A stretch of DNA of 64,000 nt from Dolomitihabitans soli. Its GTDB lineage: Bacteria > Actinomycetota > Actinomycetes > Streptosporangiales > Streptosporangiaceae. A program made the translations under genes and the position numbers. Under the pieces are notes generated by a model. That model was not told the origin of the DNA, searched no databases, and saw only the letters and a list, made by a program, of their open reading frames with translations. Positions within the stretch are counted from its first letter, which is position 1. Each line of letters opens with the position of its first letter. Shown one piece after another: positions 45,296 through 52,724 of the stretch. The stretch covers positions 806,001 through 870,000 of the forward strand of contig NZ_JAKNTW010000001.1 of NCBI RefSeq assembly GCF_022213955.1, read 5' to 3'.

Positions 45296-45309
45296 TCCCG
45301 GACACCGAA

Positions 45310-45343
45310 ACGGCCCCCGTCCTCGCAGAAGGACGGGGGCCGT
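45310..45343 (+). terminator. Strong hairpin terminator after the symporter gene
   Basis: ACGGCCCCCGTCCT (45310-45323) and AGGACGGGGGCCGT (45330-45343) form a perfect 14-bp stem with a 6-base loop, starting 14 bases after the stop. Confidence 0.9.
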
Positions 45344-45586
45344 CGTGCTCCGGGGTGGGGGCACGACCCGGCGGCGCACCCGTCGAGGGAGGAGGGCGAG
45401 GTCCGGCCACCGAGGTGTTGAAAACATACCCTACAACGGGCTTTACAGGTAGATATCAAAAGAAGTCATGACTATCCGGGGAGGCGGTTCCGGGCGGATG
45501 ACTGAGTTCGTCCCGCTCGCCTTGTGAACTCGCCGGCCCGCGGAACCCGCCCCCGTTACCGGAGGCGGGAATGCGGTGCCGAGATC

Positions 45587-47623
45587 CTAGTCGCGTGCCA
45601 TCAGCGTGAGGGCATAAAGGGCGATCGCGGCGAAGTCGTCGGCGGGTTCGGAGGTCTGCCAGGATCGCACGTCGTCGGCATAGCGGGAGTTATGACCGGT
45701 GAACCGCTGATAACGATCCGGGCCCGCCGGGCAGCGGGTCATCTCCTCGAAATGGTCGCCCAGGCCGTCTTCGAACTGCTCCTCGCCGTTGGGGCCGTTG
45801 ACCACCGCGCCCGTGGCGCTACGGCCGGTGAGGTTGGCGATCTGGTGGTGCGGGCACCGCAGCGCGTTCTCTCCGGCGCCGGTCATGAAGGACACGCCCC
45901 AGGCGTTGGCCCCGAAGACCCAGCCGCGCTGACCGGTGCCGAAGGCGTCGTAGGAGCGGTCGCCGCTGACCGAGCGGTAGAGCCGGGAGGTGGCGGCCAG
46001 GCCGAAGGCGTGCGGCACCGAGTCGAACTCGTCGTACCTCGCCCCGGCGCGGAACGGATCACCCGCCGCCCGGCCGGCGCCGATCTTCAGCTGGGCCTTC
46101 AGGTCGCCGATCAGATCCGCTTCGGAGACGGCCAGATCATGGGAACCCGGCGTGTCCTGTGAGATCGCGTCCTCCAGCGCGTACGTGTCAGTCGTTCCGG
46201 TGCCGGCGGGGTCCGTCGTGGCGCCGGTGCGCGATGGGTCCGCAGAGCTCCCGGTGTTCAGCGGCGGTGCGGTCTGGACGTACGGCCTGCCGAGGGGGTT
46301 GGGGGAGAGCAGCGGGACGTTGGTGTCCGGGGTGCGCAGGGCGCGGATCAGATCGGCGTGGGCCAGGGCGCTGACGTCGTAGAGGTTGAGCGTGTCGCCG
46401 CCCGCGTCGTGTTCGAGGTACTCGCCGGCCCAGTGCGCGGCCTGCTCCAGCCAGGTGGCCGCGCGCGGGTCGCCCAGCCGCTTCCCGGCCAGGGCGAGCT
46501 GGGCGCCGCCGAGTTCCATGTCGTCGCGCCACACGCTCTCGGGATAGAACGCGAACGGCAGCGAGGTGACCAGCCGCCCGACCTTCTCGGTCTTGGCCAG
46601 CGCGTAGACGGAGGCCGCCTTGCCGAGCAGCTCGCGTGCCCGTGCCGGGTCGGGTTCCACCTGCGCGGCGAGTGCGAAGGCGGCAGCCGTACGGCCGGCG
46701 AGGTTGGGGCTGAGCGGCTTCCCGGGTGGCGCGGCGCGGAAGACGGGACGATGGCGGATGAACCGCCGGTCCTCGCCCTTGTCACGGTCGTCGGCCTCGG
46801 GCAGCCGCCAGATGTCGTGGTCGCCGAGGAAGGTGCCCTTCTCATCGCCCGCGCCGATGCCGACCTGGATGTAGAGGGTCCGGGTCGTCTCGTCCCACAT
46901 CTTGTCCAGCCACTTCAGGCCGTGTGCCGCCTCCGCGGTCAGCCGGGGGTCGGCGAGCGGTCCGGCGTCGCGCGCGGCGGCCAGGAGCAGCGTGTCCACG
47001 TAGGCGAGAATGTGGGTGAACTTGAGGTAGTCGCCCGCGTCGAACCAGCCGCCCTCGACGTCGACGGCGCCGCCGATCCGGGTCAGGCCGCCCTTGATCT
47101 GGTCGGTGTCGGGGCCGGTGAACTCGGGCCACTCGTAAACCGAGGCGGACCGGTCGGTGAGATGGCTGGGCCGGCGGTGCGACTCGCCGGGGAGCACGTC
47201 GGCGCCGTCGCGCTGGTTCTGGAAGAAGGTGACGACCTTGGCCGCGGGCCCGCCCGTCACCGCGGCGGCCGGGCCGACCTGGAACGACGGCGAGGTGGCC
47301 GCGCCCGCCTTGACCCGGTAGCGGCCCGGTGCGCGGACACGCGTGAGATCGAGGTCGTAGACGTGGGGGTACCGCGAATTCCAGGCGCCGAGGTCGGCGC
47401 CCGCCCGGCCGCTGAGCACCTCGCGGCCGCGCTGATCCACCACGGAGAAGCGGTGCGCGCCGGTCCCGGTCGTCATCAGGTAGGCGTGCTTGGCCTCGGC
47501 GGGGGCGAACCCGACCTGGTCGACCCTGACGAGCCCGGCGGGCGCGGTCGTCGCGACGGCGGGGCTCCCTCCGGCCAGCAGGGCGGTGGACAGGGCCACG
47601 ACGGCCAGTGTGCGAGAGCTCAT
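45587..47623 (-). CDS. Secreted glycoside hydrolase family 9 (endoglucanase-type)
   Basis: 678 residues from ATG 47623 (GGAG upstream). Signal peptide: SSRTLAVVALSTALLAGGSP ending near AVATTAPA. An Ig-like N-terminal cellulase domain (LVRVDQVGFAPAEAKHAYLM) precedes the alpha/alpha-barrel catalytic domain: GGWFDAGDYLKF near residue 200 with the catalytic Asp pair, FGANAWGVSFMTGAGENALR, CPHHQIANL, and the C-terminal WQTSEPADDFAA with the acid Glu. No carbohydrate-binding module. A Thr/Ser/Gly-rich insert (TGATTDPAGTGTTDTY) is unusual. A palindrome upstream is a likely operator. Probably hydrolyses beta-1,4-glucans; the exact substrate is not determined. Confidence 0.93.
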   Translation of the reverse strand: MSSRTLAVVALSTALLAGGSPAVATTAPAGLVRVDQVGFAPAEAKHAYLMTTGTGAHRFSVVDQRGREVLSGRAGADLGAWNSRYPHVYDLDLTRVRAPGRYRVKAGAATSPSFQVGPAAAVTGGPAAKVVTFFQNQRDGADVLPGESHRRPSHLTDRSASVYEWPEFTGPDTDQIKGGLTRIGGAVDVEGGWFDAGDYLKFTHILAYVDTLLLAAARDAGPLADPRLTAEAAHGLKWLDKMWDETTRTLYIQVGIGAGDEKGTFLGDHDIWRLPEADDRDKGEDRRFIRHRPVFRAAPPGKPLSPNLAGRTAAAFALAAQVEPDPARARELLGKAASVYALAKTEKVGRLVTSLPFAFYPESVWRDDMELGGAQLALAGKRLGDPRAATWLEQAAHWAGEYLEHDAGGDTLNLYDVSALAHADLIRALRTPDTNVPLLSPNPLGRPYVQTAPPLNTGSSADPSRTGATTDPAGTGTTDTYALEDAISQDTPGSHDLAVSEADLIGDLKAQLKIGAGRAAGDPFRAGARYDEFDSVPHAFGLAATSRLYRSVSGDRSYDAFGTGQRGWVFGANAWGVSFMTGAGENALRCPHHQIANLTGRSATGAVVNGPNGEEQFEDGLGDHFEEMTRCPAGPDRYQRFTGHNSRYADDVRSWQTSEPADDFAAIALYALTLMARD

Positions 47624-47649
47624 CGGGCGCTCCAAAGGGGGGATTGAAG

Positions 47650-47666
47650 TTAGGAAGCCTTCCTAA
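47650..47666. promoter_or_regulatory. 17-bp palindrome upstream of the GH9 gene
   Basis: TTAGGAAGCCTTCCTAA is perfectly symmetric around 47658. It is 27 bases before the GH9 start on the other strand and 71 bases before pepQ. Similar TTAGGAA/TTCCTAA elements are, as far as I recall, frequent before carbohydrate-active enzyme genes in actinomycetes, so it is probably the GH9 operator. Confidence 0.6.
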
Positions 47667-47736
47667 TTTCGCCGGGTCACGGTATTCGCCGGGGGAAAGC
47701 ATGGTCAAGGCAGCGGCTCGCCGTACATTCGAGGGC

Positions 47737-48792
47737 ATGACCGTCTATCACGCCGATCGCCGTGCCCGCCTGGCCGCGCTCCTCCCCGGGGCGCAGGCCG
47801 ACGCGATGCTCGTCACCAAGGCCGTGAACGTCCGTTATCTGACCGGCCTGGCCAGCTCCAACGCCGCCGTGCTGGTCCGTGCCGACGCCTCCGCCGTACT
47901 CGCGACCGACCTGAGGTACATCGAGACGGCCAGACGGCTCTGCCCGGAGCTCACCCTCGCGGAGCACCGCGACGTCTCCGGACACCTGGTGCAGACCGCC
48001 GGTCCCGTACGGCTGGCCGTGGAGGCCCACCACATGCCGGTGGCCGAGTACAACCGGATCGGCGGCGACCTCGTCCCGTACACCGGCCTGGTGGAGAGCC
48101 TCCGCATGGTCAAGGACGAGGCCGAGCTCGACCTGATCCGCACCGCCTGCGAGATCACCGACCAGGCGTTCGCCGACGTGCTCACCGAGATCAGGCCGGG
48201 GAGGACCGAGCGCGAGATCGCCAGGGCGCTGGAGTTCCGGATGATGGAGCTCGGCGCGGCCAAGCCCGCCTTCGACTCGATCGTCGCCGCGGGCGAGAAC
48301 GGCGCGGTGCCGCACCACTCGCCCTCCGACCGGCCGGTGGCGCGCGGCGACCTGGTCACCATGGACTTCGGCGCCCTGCACGAGGGCTACCACGCCGACA
48401 TGACCAGGACCGTCGCCGTCGGCGAGCCCGCGGCCTGGCAACGCGACGTCTACGACCTGGTCCGTACGGCGCAGCGCGCGGGAAGACACGCGGTACGGCC
48501 GGGCGCGAGCGTGCACGACGTCGACGCGGCGGCCCGCGGGGTCATCGCGACGGCCGGGCACGGGGAGTATTTCGGGCACGGCCTCGGCCACGGCGTCGGC
48601 CTGGAGATCCACGAGGTACCGTTCCTCGGCCAGGATAAGCCCGGTAGACTACAGGATCGAGTTCCGATCACGGTTGAGCCTGGGGTCTACCTACCAGGCA
48701 GGGGCGGCGTCCGCATCGAGGACACGCTCGTGACGCGAGACGGCCGGCCGGAGCTCCTTACCCAGACGACCAAGGAGCTGCTGGTCCTGTAG
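47737..48792 (+). CDS. pepQ: Xaa-Pro aminopeptidase / M24 family metallopeptidase
   Basis: 351 residues from ATG 47737. The N-terminal creatinase-like domain (LVTKAVNVRYLTGLASSNAA) is followed by the pita-bread M24 domain with all five metal ligands: DFGALHEGYHADMTRT (two Asp), GHGLGHGVGLEIHE (His), ITVEPGVYLPGRGGVRIEDT (two Glu). It cleaves X-Pro bonds in peptides. TACATT at 47724-47729 lies 7 bases before the ATG, so it is probably leaderless. The gene order pepQ-efp-nusB is widely conserved in bacteria. Confidence 0.93.
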   Translation: MTVYHADRRARLAALLPGAQADAMLVTKAVNVRYLTGLASSNAAVLVRADASAVLATDLRYIETARRLCPELTLAEHRDVSGHLVQTAGPVRLAVEAHHMPVAEYNRIGGDLVPYTGLVESLRMVKDEAELDLIRTACEITDQAFADVLTEIRPGRTEREIARALEFRMMELGAAKPAFDSIVAAGENGAVPHHSPSDRPVARGDLVTMDFGALHEGYHADMTRTVAVGEPAAWQRDVYDLVRTAQRAGRHAVRPGASVHDVDAAARGVIATAGHGEYFGHGLGHGVGLEIHEVPFLGQDKPGRLQDRVPITVEPGVYLPGRGGVRIEDTLVTRDGRPELLTQTTKELLVL

Positions 48793-48828
48793 GAGCAGGG
48801 GCGGTAGCCGTACGCGGGAGAGAAGCGA

Positions 48829-49389
48829 GTGGCGACGACGAACGATCTCAAGAACGGCATCGTGCTGAAGCTCGACGGTGGCGAGCTATGGGCTGTCGTG
48901 GAGTTCCAGCACGTCAAGCCCGGCAAGGGCGGTGCGTTCGTGCGTACCAAGCTGAAGAACGTCCTGTCGGGCAAGGTCGTCGACAAGACCTTCAACGCCG
49001 GCGTCAAGGTCGAGGTGGCCAACGTCGACAAGCGCGAGATGCAGTATTCGTATCTCGACAACGAGGACTACGTGTTCATGGACACCGAGACCTACGACAT
49101 GGTCAACGTGCCGAGGGCCACCGTGGGCGGCGCAGCCGACTACCTGCTGGAGAACACCCTCGCCACGGTGGCGTTCAACGAGGGTGCGGCGCTCTACGTC
49201 GATCTGCCCGCCGCGGTCGAGCTCACCGTGTCGCACACGGAGCCCGGTCTGCAGGGTGATCGCTCCACCGGCGGCACCAAGCCCGCCACGCTGGAGACGG
49301 GGGCCGAGATCAAGGTCCCGCTGTTCATCACCCCCGGTGAGAAGGTCAAGGTCGACACCCGCACCGGCGATTACCTCGGCCGGGCCTGA
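48829..49389 (+). CDS. efp: Translation elongation factor P
   Basis: Relieves ribosome stalling at polyproline stretches by stabilising peptidyl-tRNA. 186 residues with three beta-domains. The tip loop reads [10 protein letters not shown] with the conserved Lys near residue 33; the C-terminal end shows the EF-P signature ([21 protein letters not shown]). GTG start with GAGAG upstream. The neighbouring genes encode proteins rich in Pro (PriA, FtsI, DUF58 partners), so the factor will be needed. nusB overlaps its stop by one base. Confidence 0.97.
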   Translation: MATTNDLKNGIVLKLDGGELWAVVEFQHVKPGKGGAFVRTKLKNVLSGKVVDKTFNAGVKVEVANVDKREMQYSYLDNEDYVFMDTETYDMVNVPRATVGGAADYLLENTLATVAFNEGAALYVDLPAAVELTVSHTEPGLQGDRSTGGTKPATLETGAEIKVPLFITPGEKVKVDTRTGDYLGRA

Positions 49390-49799
49390 TGTCGGCTAGG
49401 GGAAAGGCGCGCCGCCGCGCGCTGGACATCCTCTTCGAAGCCGAGTTGCGCGGTGAGGACCCGCTGGAGGTGCTCGCCGAGCGGGCGGAGAGGGCCGAGC
49501 CGCCGGTCAACGAGTACACCTCGGCCATCGTCGAGGGCGTGTGCAGGCACCGTGACCGCATCGACGAGCTGATCTCCACCTACGCCGAGGGCTGGACCCT
49601 GGACCGGATGCCCGCCGTCGACCGCAACGTGCTGCGCGGCGGGTCGTACGAGCTGCTGTGGATGCCCGACGTGCCCGAGGGCGTGGTCATCAGCGAGTGG
49701 GTCCATCTGGCCGCCGAGCTGTCCACCGATGAGTCCCCTCAGTTCATCAACGGCCTGCTGGCCCGTTTCAAGCAGCTCAAGCCCAGCCTCAGCCTCTGA
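49389..49799 (+). CDS. nusB: Transcription antitermination protein NusB
   Basis: 136 residues, all-helical NusB fold. RGKARRRALDILFEAELRG at the N-terminus and VDRNVLRGGSYELLWMPDVP, then SEWVHLAAELSTDESPQFI, match the family. Binds boxA RNA with S10 to promote rRNA antitermination. The ATG shares a base with the efp stop (TGATG), so the two are coupled. A second NusB-like domain occurs in RsmB earlier in the window. Confidence 0.96.
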   Translation: MSARGKARRRALDILFEAELRGEDPLEVLAERAERAEPPVNEYTSAIVEGVCRHRDRIDELISTYAEGWTLDRMPAVDRNVLRGGSYELLWMPDVPEGVVISEWVHLAAELSTDESPQFINGLLARFKQLKPSLSL

Positions 49800-49857
49800 G
49801 GACCCCGGATCCGGCGTAGGCTGGGGCCAGGTCGAGAGTGGTTGAAGGAGGCTGAAG

Positions 49858-50616
49858 GTGCGGACCGAAGGTGTCACCCGGCAGGCGGCGGTCCCGGCGG
49901 CGCGGACCGCCGTGGTCTGGGACGCGTTGCGTGCCGCGCTCGCCGCCAGGGTCTCCGCCACCGGGCGCGAGCGGCTCGACATCGTCGACGCCGGGGGCGG
50001 CACGGGCGGTTTCGCGGTGCCTCTCGCGGAGCTGGGCCACGCGGTCACCGTCGTCGACCCGAGTCCCGACTCGCTGGCCGCCCTGGAGCGGCGCGCGGCC
50101 GAGGCCGGCGTCGGCGTGCGTGGCCTGCAGGGCGACGCGGCCGACCTCGGCGAGCTGCTGCCGCCGGCCACCGCGGACCTGGTGCTGTGCCACAGCGTCC
50201 TGGAATACGTCGACGACCCGGCCGGCGCCCTGAGCGCCGCTGCGGGTCTGCTGCGGCCGGGCGGCGCGATCAGCGTGCTGGCCGCCAATCCGGTGGCCAC
50301 CGCGATCCATCGCAGCCTGGCGGGGCGGTTCGAGGAGGCAGCCCAGGTGCTCACGGATCCCGTGGGCAGGTGGGGCGACCGCGATCCGACGCCTCGCCGG
50401 TTCACCGGGGAGGCGCTGGCCGGGCTGCTCGTCGCGACCGGTTTGGTGCCGGGCGAGGTGCACGGGGTGCGGGTCTTCGCCGACCTGGTGCCCAGCCGCC
50501 TCATCGACGGAGAGCCCGGCGCCGCCCAGGCCCTGGTCGCGCTCGAACAGGCCGCGGCCTCCCACCCCGTGTTGCGCGACATCGCGACACAACTCCACGT
50601 GCTGGCCCATCGATAG
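49858..50616 (+). CDS. SAM-dependent class I methyltransferase
   Basis: 252 residues. Motif I IVDAGGGTGGFAVPLAELGH near residue 45, acidic loop VVDPSPDSLAAL, and motif post-II LVLCHSVLEYVDDPAGAL, then GLLRPGGAISVLAANP. The substrate (small molecule or tRNA base) is not evident. A strong RBS (GAAGGAGG) supports GTG 49858. It follows nusB after 58 bases; its stop codon lies inside the SOS box of dinB. This methyltransferase before dinB may be conserved gene order in actinobacteria (unverified). Confidence 0.88.
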   Translation: MRTEGVTRQAAVPAARTAVVWDALRAALAARVSATGRERLDIVDAGGGTGGFAVPLAELGHAVTVVDPSPDSLAALERRAAEAGVGVRGLQGDAADLGELLPPATADLVLCHSVLEYVDDPAGALSAAAGLLRPGGAISVLAANPVATAIHRSLAGRFEEAAQVLTDPVGRWGDRDPTPRRFTGEALAGLLVATGLVPGEVHGVRVFADLVPSRLIDGEPGAAQALVALEQAAASHPVLRDIATQLHVLAHR

Positions 50617-50636
50617 AACGCGCGTTCGCATAGGAT
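50616..50636 (+). promoter_or_regulatory. LexA-type SOS box and -10 element of dinB
   Basis: GAACGCGCGTTC at 50616-50627 is a perfect palindrome and matches the actinobacterial LexA core GAAC-N4-GTTC (flanks T-A and G-C rather than the full TCGA). TAGGAT at 50631-50636 is a good -10 box, ending 6 bases before the dinB GTG. LexA bound here would block RNA polymerase, so dinB should be induced by DNA damage. Confidence 0.8.
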
Positions 50637-50642
50637 GACGAT

Positions 50643-51881
50643 GTGTCCAGGAAGCAGCAGATTCCCAGGGTCGCCTCCACGGGGAGCGCCGACGACACGG
50701 GCTGCTCGATCCTGCACGTCGACATGGACGCGTTCTTCGCCGGAGTCGAGTTGCTCGACCGCCCCGAGCTGGCCGGCACCCCGGTGATCATCGGTGCGCC
50801 GGGCGCTCGCGGCGTGGTCCTCAGCGCCACCTATGAGGCGAGGAGCTTCGGCGTCCACTCGGCGATGCCGATGACCCGGGCCAGGCGGCTGTGCCCGCAC
50901 GCGACGATCATCCCGCCGAGTCACGGCAAATACTCCGAGGTCTCCCGGGGTGTGATGGAGATCTTCCACTCCATCACCCCCCAGGTGGAGCCGATCGCCT
51001 CCGACGAGGCGTTCCTGGACGTGGCGGGCGCCCGGCGCAGGCTGGGCTCGCCCGCGGAGATCGCCGCGCTGATCCGCGCCCAGGTCGCCGAGCGGCACGG
51101 CATCACCTGCTCGGTCGGGGTGGCGAGCAGCAAGTTCGTGGCGAAGCTGGCGTCGCGCCAGTGCAAGCCAGACGGCCTGCTGGTGGTCCCGGCCGACGGT
51201 GTGGTGGAATTCCTCCATCCGCTCCCCGTGGCCGCTCTTTGGGGCGTTGGGGAGCGTACGGAGCAGTCCCTGGTCCGGCTGGGCATCAACACGGTGGGTG
51301 ATCTGGCGCGGGTGCCGGTCGCCACCCTGCGGCGCGAGCTCGGCCAGGCGTCGGGCACCCATCTCGCGGCCCTGGCGTGGGGGCGCGACGAGCGGGCGGT
51401 GACGCCGCACGTCCCGGACAAGAGCATCGGGGCGGAGGAGACCTTCGCCACCGACGTCGACGATCCCGCGGTGATCAGGCGCGAGTTGCTGCGCCTGTCC
51501 GAGCGGGTGGCCGCGCGGCTGCGCGCGGCCGGCCATGTCGGTCGTACGGTGAGTGTGAAACTTCGCAGTTCCGATTTCAAGACGATTACCCGGGCGCGCA
51601 CTCTGCGTGAGCCTACCGACGTCGCCAAGGAGATTTATGTCACAGCGTGTGACCTCTACGCGTCCGCCGGCCTCGACCGGGTGCGTCTGCGCCTCGTCGG
51701 GGTAAGAGTGGAGAACCTCCGAGGTGCGGAGGCGGCCGTGCGTCAGCTTACTCTGGGAGAGCGAGAGACTGGCTGGAGAGAGGCAGAACGCGCTATGGAC
51801 AAGGCGGTTCGAAGATTCGGCCCAGATGCGGTCCGCCCGGCGTCGCTGGTTCGGCCGAAGTTTGATGGAATAGATCTATGA
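50643..51881 (+). CDS. dinB: DNA polymerase IV
   Basis: Y-family translesion polymerase, 412 residues. Catalytic acidic blocks: ILHVDMDAFFAGVE and SDEAFLDVAG with the two metal-binding carboxylates. YEARSFGVHSAMPM and the little-finger domain (TVSVKLRSSDFKTITRARTL) follow. GTG at 50643 is the start because the -10 box lies 6 bases upstream; probably leaderless. A LexA-type box precedes it. The C-terminus (RRFGPDAVRPASLV) is a typical actinobacterial end. It is convergent neither with nor overlapping the next gene. Confidence 0.95.
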   Translation: MSRKQQIPRVASTGSADDTGCSILHVDMDAFFAGVELLDRPELAGTPVIIGAPGARGVVLSATYEARSFGVHSAMPMTRARRLCPHATIIPPSHGKYSEVSRGVMEIFHSITPQVEPIASDEAFLDVAGARRRLGSPAEIAALIRAQVAERHGITCSVGVASSKFVAKLASRQCKPDGLLVVPADGVVEFLHPLPVAALWGVGERTEQSLVRLGINTVGDLARVPVATLRRELGQASGTHLAALAWGRDERAVTPHVPDKSIGAEETFATDVDDPAVIRRELLRLSERVAARLRAAGHVGRTVSVKLRSSDFKTITRARTLREPTDVAKEIYVTACDLYASAGLDRVRLRLVGVRVENLRGAEAAVRQLTLGERETGWREAERAMDKAVRRFGPDAVRPASLVRPKFDGIDL

Positions 51882-52028
51882 CGTCACCTCCGGTTTGGTC
51901 TACGTTGGACGTTTTCTTTCGCCTACGTCTACAGCCTCGTATTCTGGGGATAACCGACCGCGAGGTTCGGACACCCCGTGTCGTCCGTTGCCGTCTTCCC
52001 CGTCCTGGGGCCGTCCTTGGGAGGCGCC

Positions 52029-52439
52029 GTGCCGCTCTCTGAGCACGAGCAGCGCTTGCTCGACCAGATCGAGCAGGCCCTCTACGCCGAGGACCCGAAG
52101 TGGGCCAATACCGTCCGGATCCGTGATCCGCGCAACCACTACAAGCGCCGCCTGGTCAAGGCCTCTATCGGCTTCCTGCTCGGCGTCGTGTTGTTGATGG
52201 TCGGTGTCGTTTCGCAGTTCATCCTGCTCGGTGTCGGCGGCTTCGTGGTCATGCTTCTCGCGTGCCTGTGGGGCTTGTCGAGCTGGAAGAAGATGAACGG
52301 GTTCGGTGACTCCGCGGGAGCCGCCGCCACGCCCGCGGCCCCACCGGGCCCGCCGGGCAAGGCGGCGCGCCGCGGTCCCCGTCCAGGGTTCATGGAGCGA
52401 ATGGAAGAGCGCTGGCGCCGTCGTCACGACGAGCGCTGA
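52029..52439 (+). CDS. DUF3040 small membrane protein
   Basis: 136 residues from GTG 52029 (GGGAGG 4 bases upstream), giving the family N-terminus MPLSEHEQRLLDQIEQALYA. The cytoplasmic N-terminal helix (to ~45) is followed by two hydrophobic segments (ASIGFLLGVVLLMVGVVSQF; LGVGGFVVMLLACLW) and a basic, Pro/Gly-rich tail ending MEERWRRRHDER. DUF3040 proteins are found in most actinobacteria; no function is established to my knowledge. The GTG at 51978 would add an improbable Val/Leu-rich extension. Confidence 0.88.
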   Translation: MPLSEHEQRLLDQIEQALYAEDPKWANTVRIRDPRNHYKRRLVKASIGFLLGVVLLMVGVVSQFILLGVGGFVVMLLACLWGLSSWKKMNGFGDSAGAAATPAAPPGPPGKAARRGPRPGFMERMEERWRRRHDER

Positions 52440-52492
52440 GCACTCCTGTTCGAATGGTTCACGGCGGCATGCCGCCATGCGGTCGAGCCGCC

Positions 52493-52603
52493 GGGGGGGG
52501 GGGGGGGGGGGGGGGGCGGGGGGGGGCGCGCCCCCCCGGGGGGGGCGCGCCCGGGCCCCGCCCCCGCCGCGGCGCCCCGCCCCCCCCGCCCCCCCCCCCC
52601 CCC
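52493..52603. repeat. G/C homopolymer tract (24-G run ... 15-C run), possibly an assembly artefact
   Basis: A run of 24 G (52493-52516), one C and nine more G, then alternating G/C blocks, ending with 8 C, one G and 15 C (52589-52603). No gene can cross it. Such long G runs are often sequencing or assembly errors in high-GC genomes; if real, it would form a very stable hairpin or G-quadruplex. Confidence 0.85.
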
Positions 52604-52640
52604 ACGGCTGGTCGGACTCTTGAGCGATGGTTCGCGCGGG

Positions 52641-52679
52641 GCCGGTCAGACACGGTCCACGGGACCGTGTCCGACCGGC
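52641..52679. terminator. Long bidirectional terminator hairpin
   Basis: Bases 52641-52658 and 52662-52679 are an 18-bp inverted repeat with a single mismatch (GCCGGTCAGACACGGTCC with its near-complement), loop ACG, between convergent genes. Confidence 0.85.
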
Positions 52680-52690
52680 TCACCCGAGGC

Positions 52691-52724
52691 CCGGTCAGAC
52701 CGGCTTACCGGTCAGACCGGCTTA
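52691..52724. repeat. Two perfect 17-bp tandem repeats at the 3' end of the transglutaminase gene
   Basis: CCGGTCAGACCGGCTTA occurs at 52691-52707 and again at 52708-52724; the stop codon of the transglutaminase gene (52712-52714) lies in the second copy. Confidence 0.9.
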
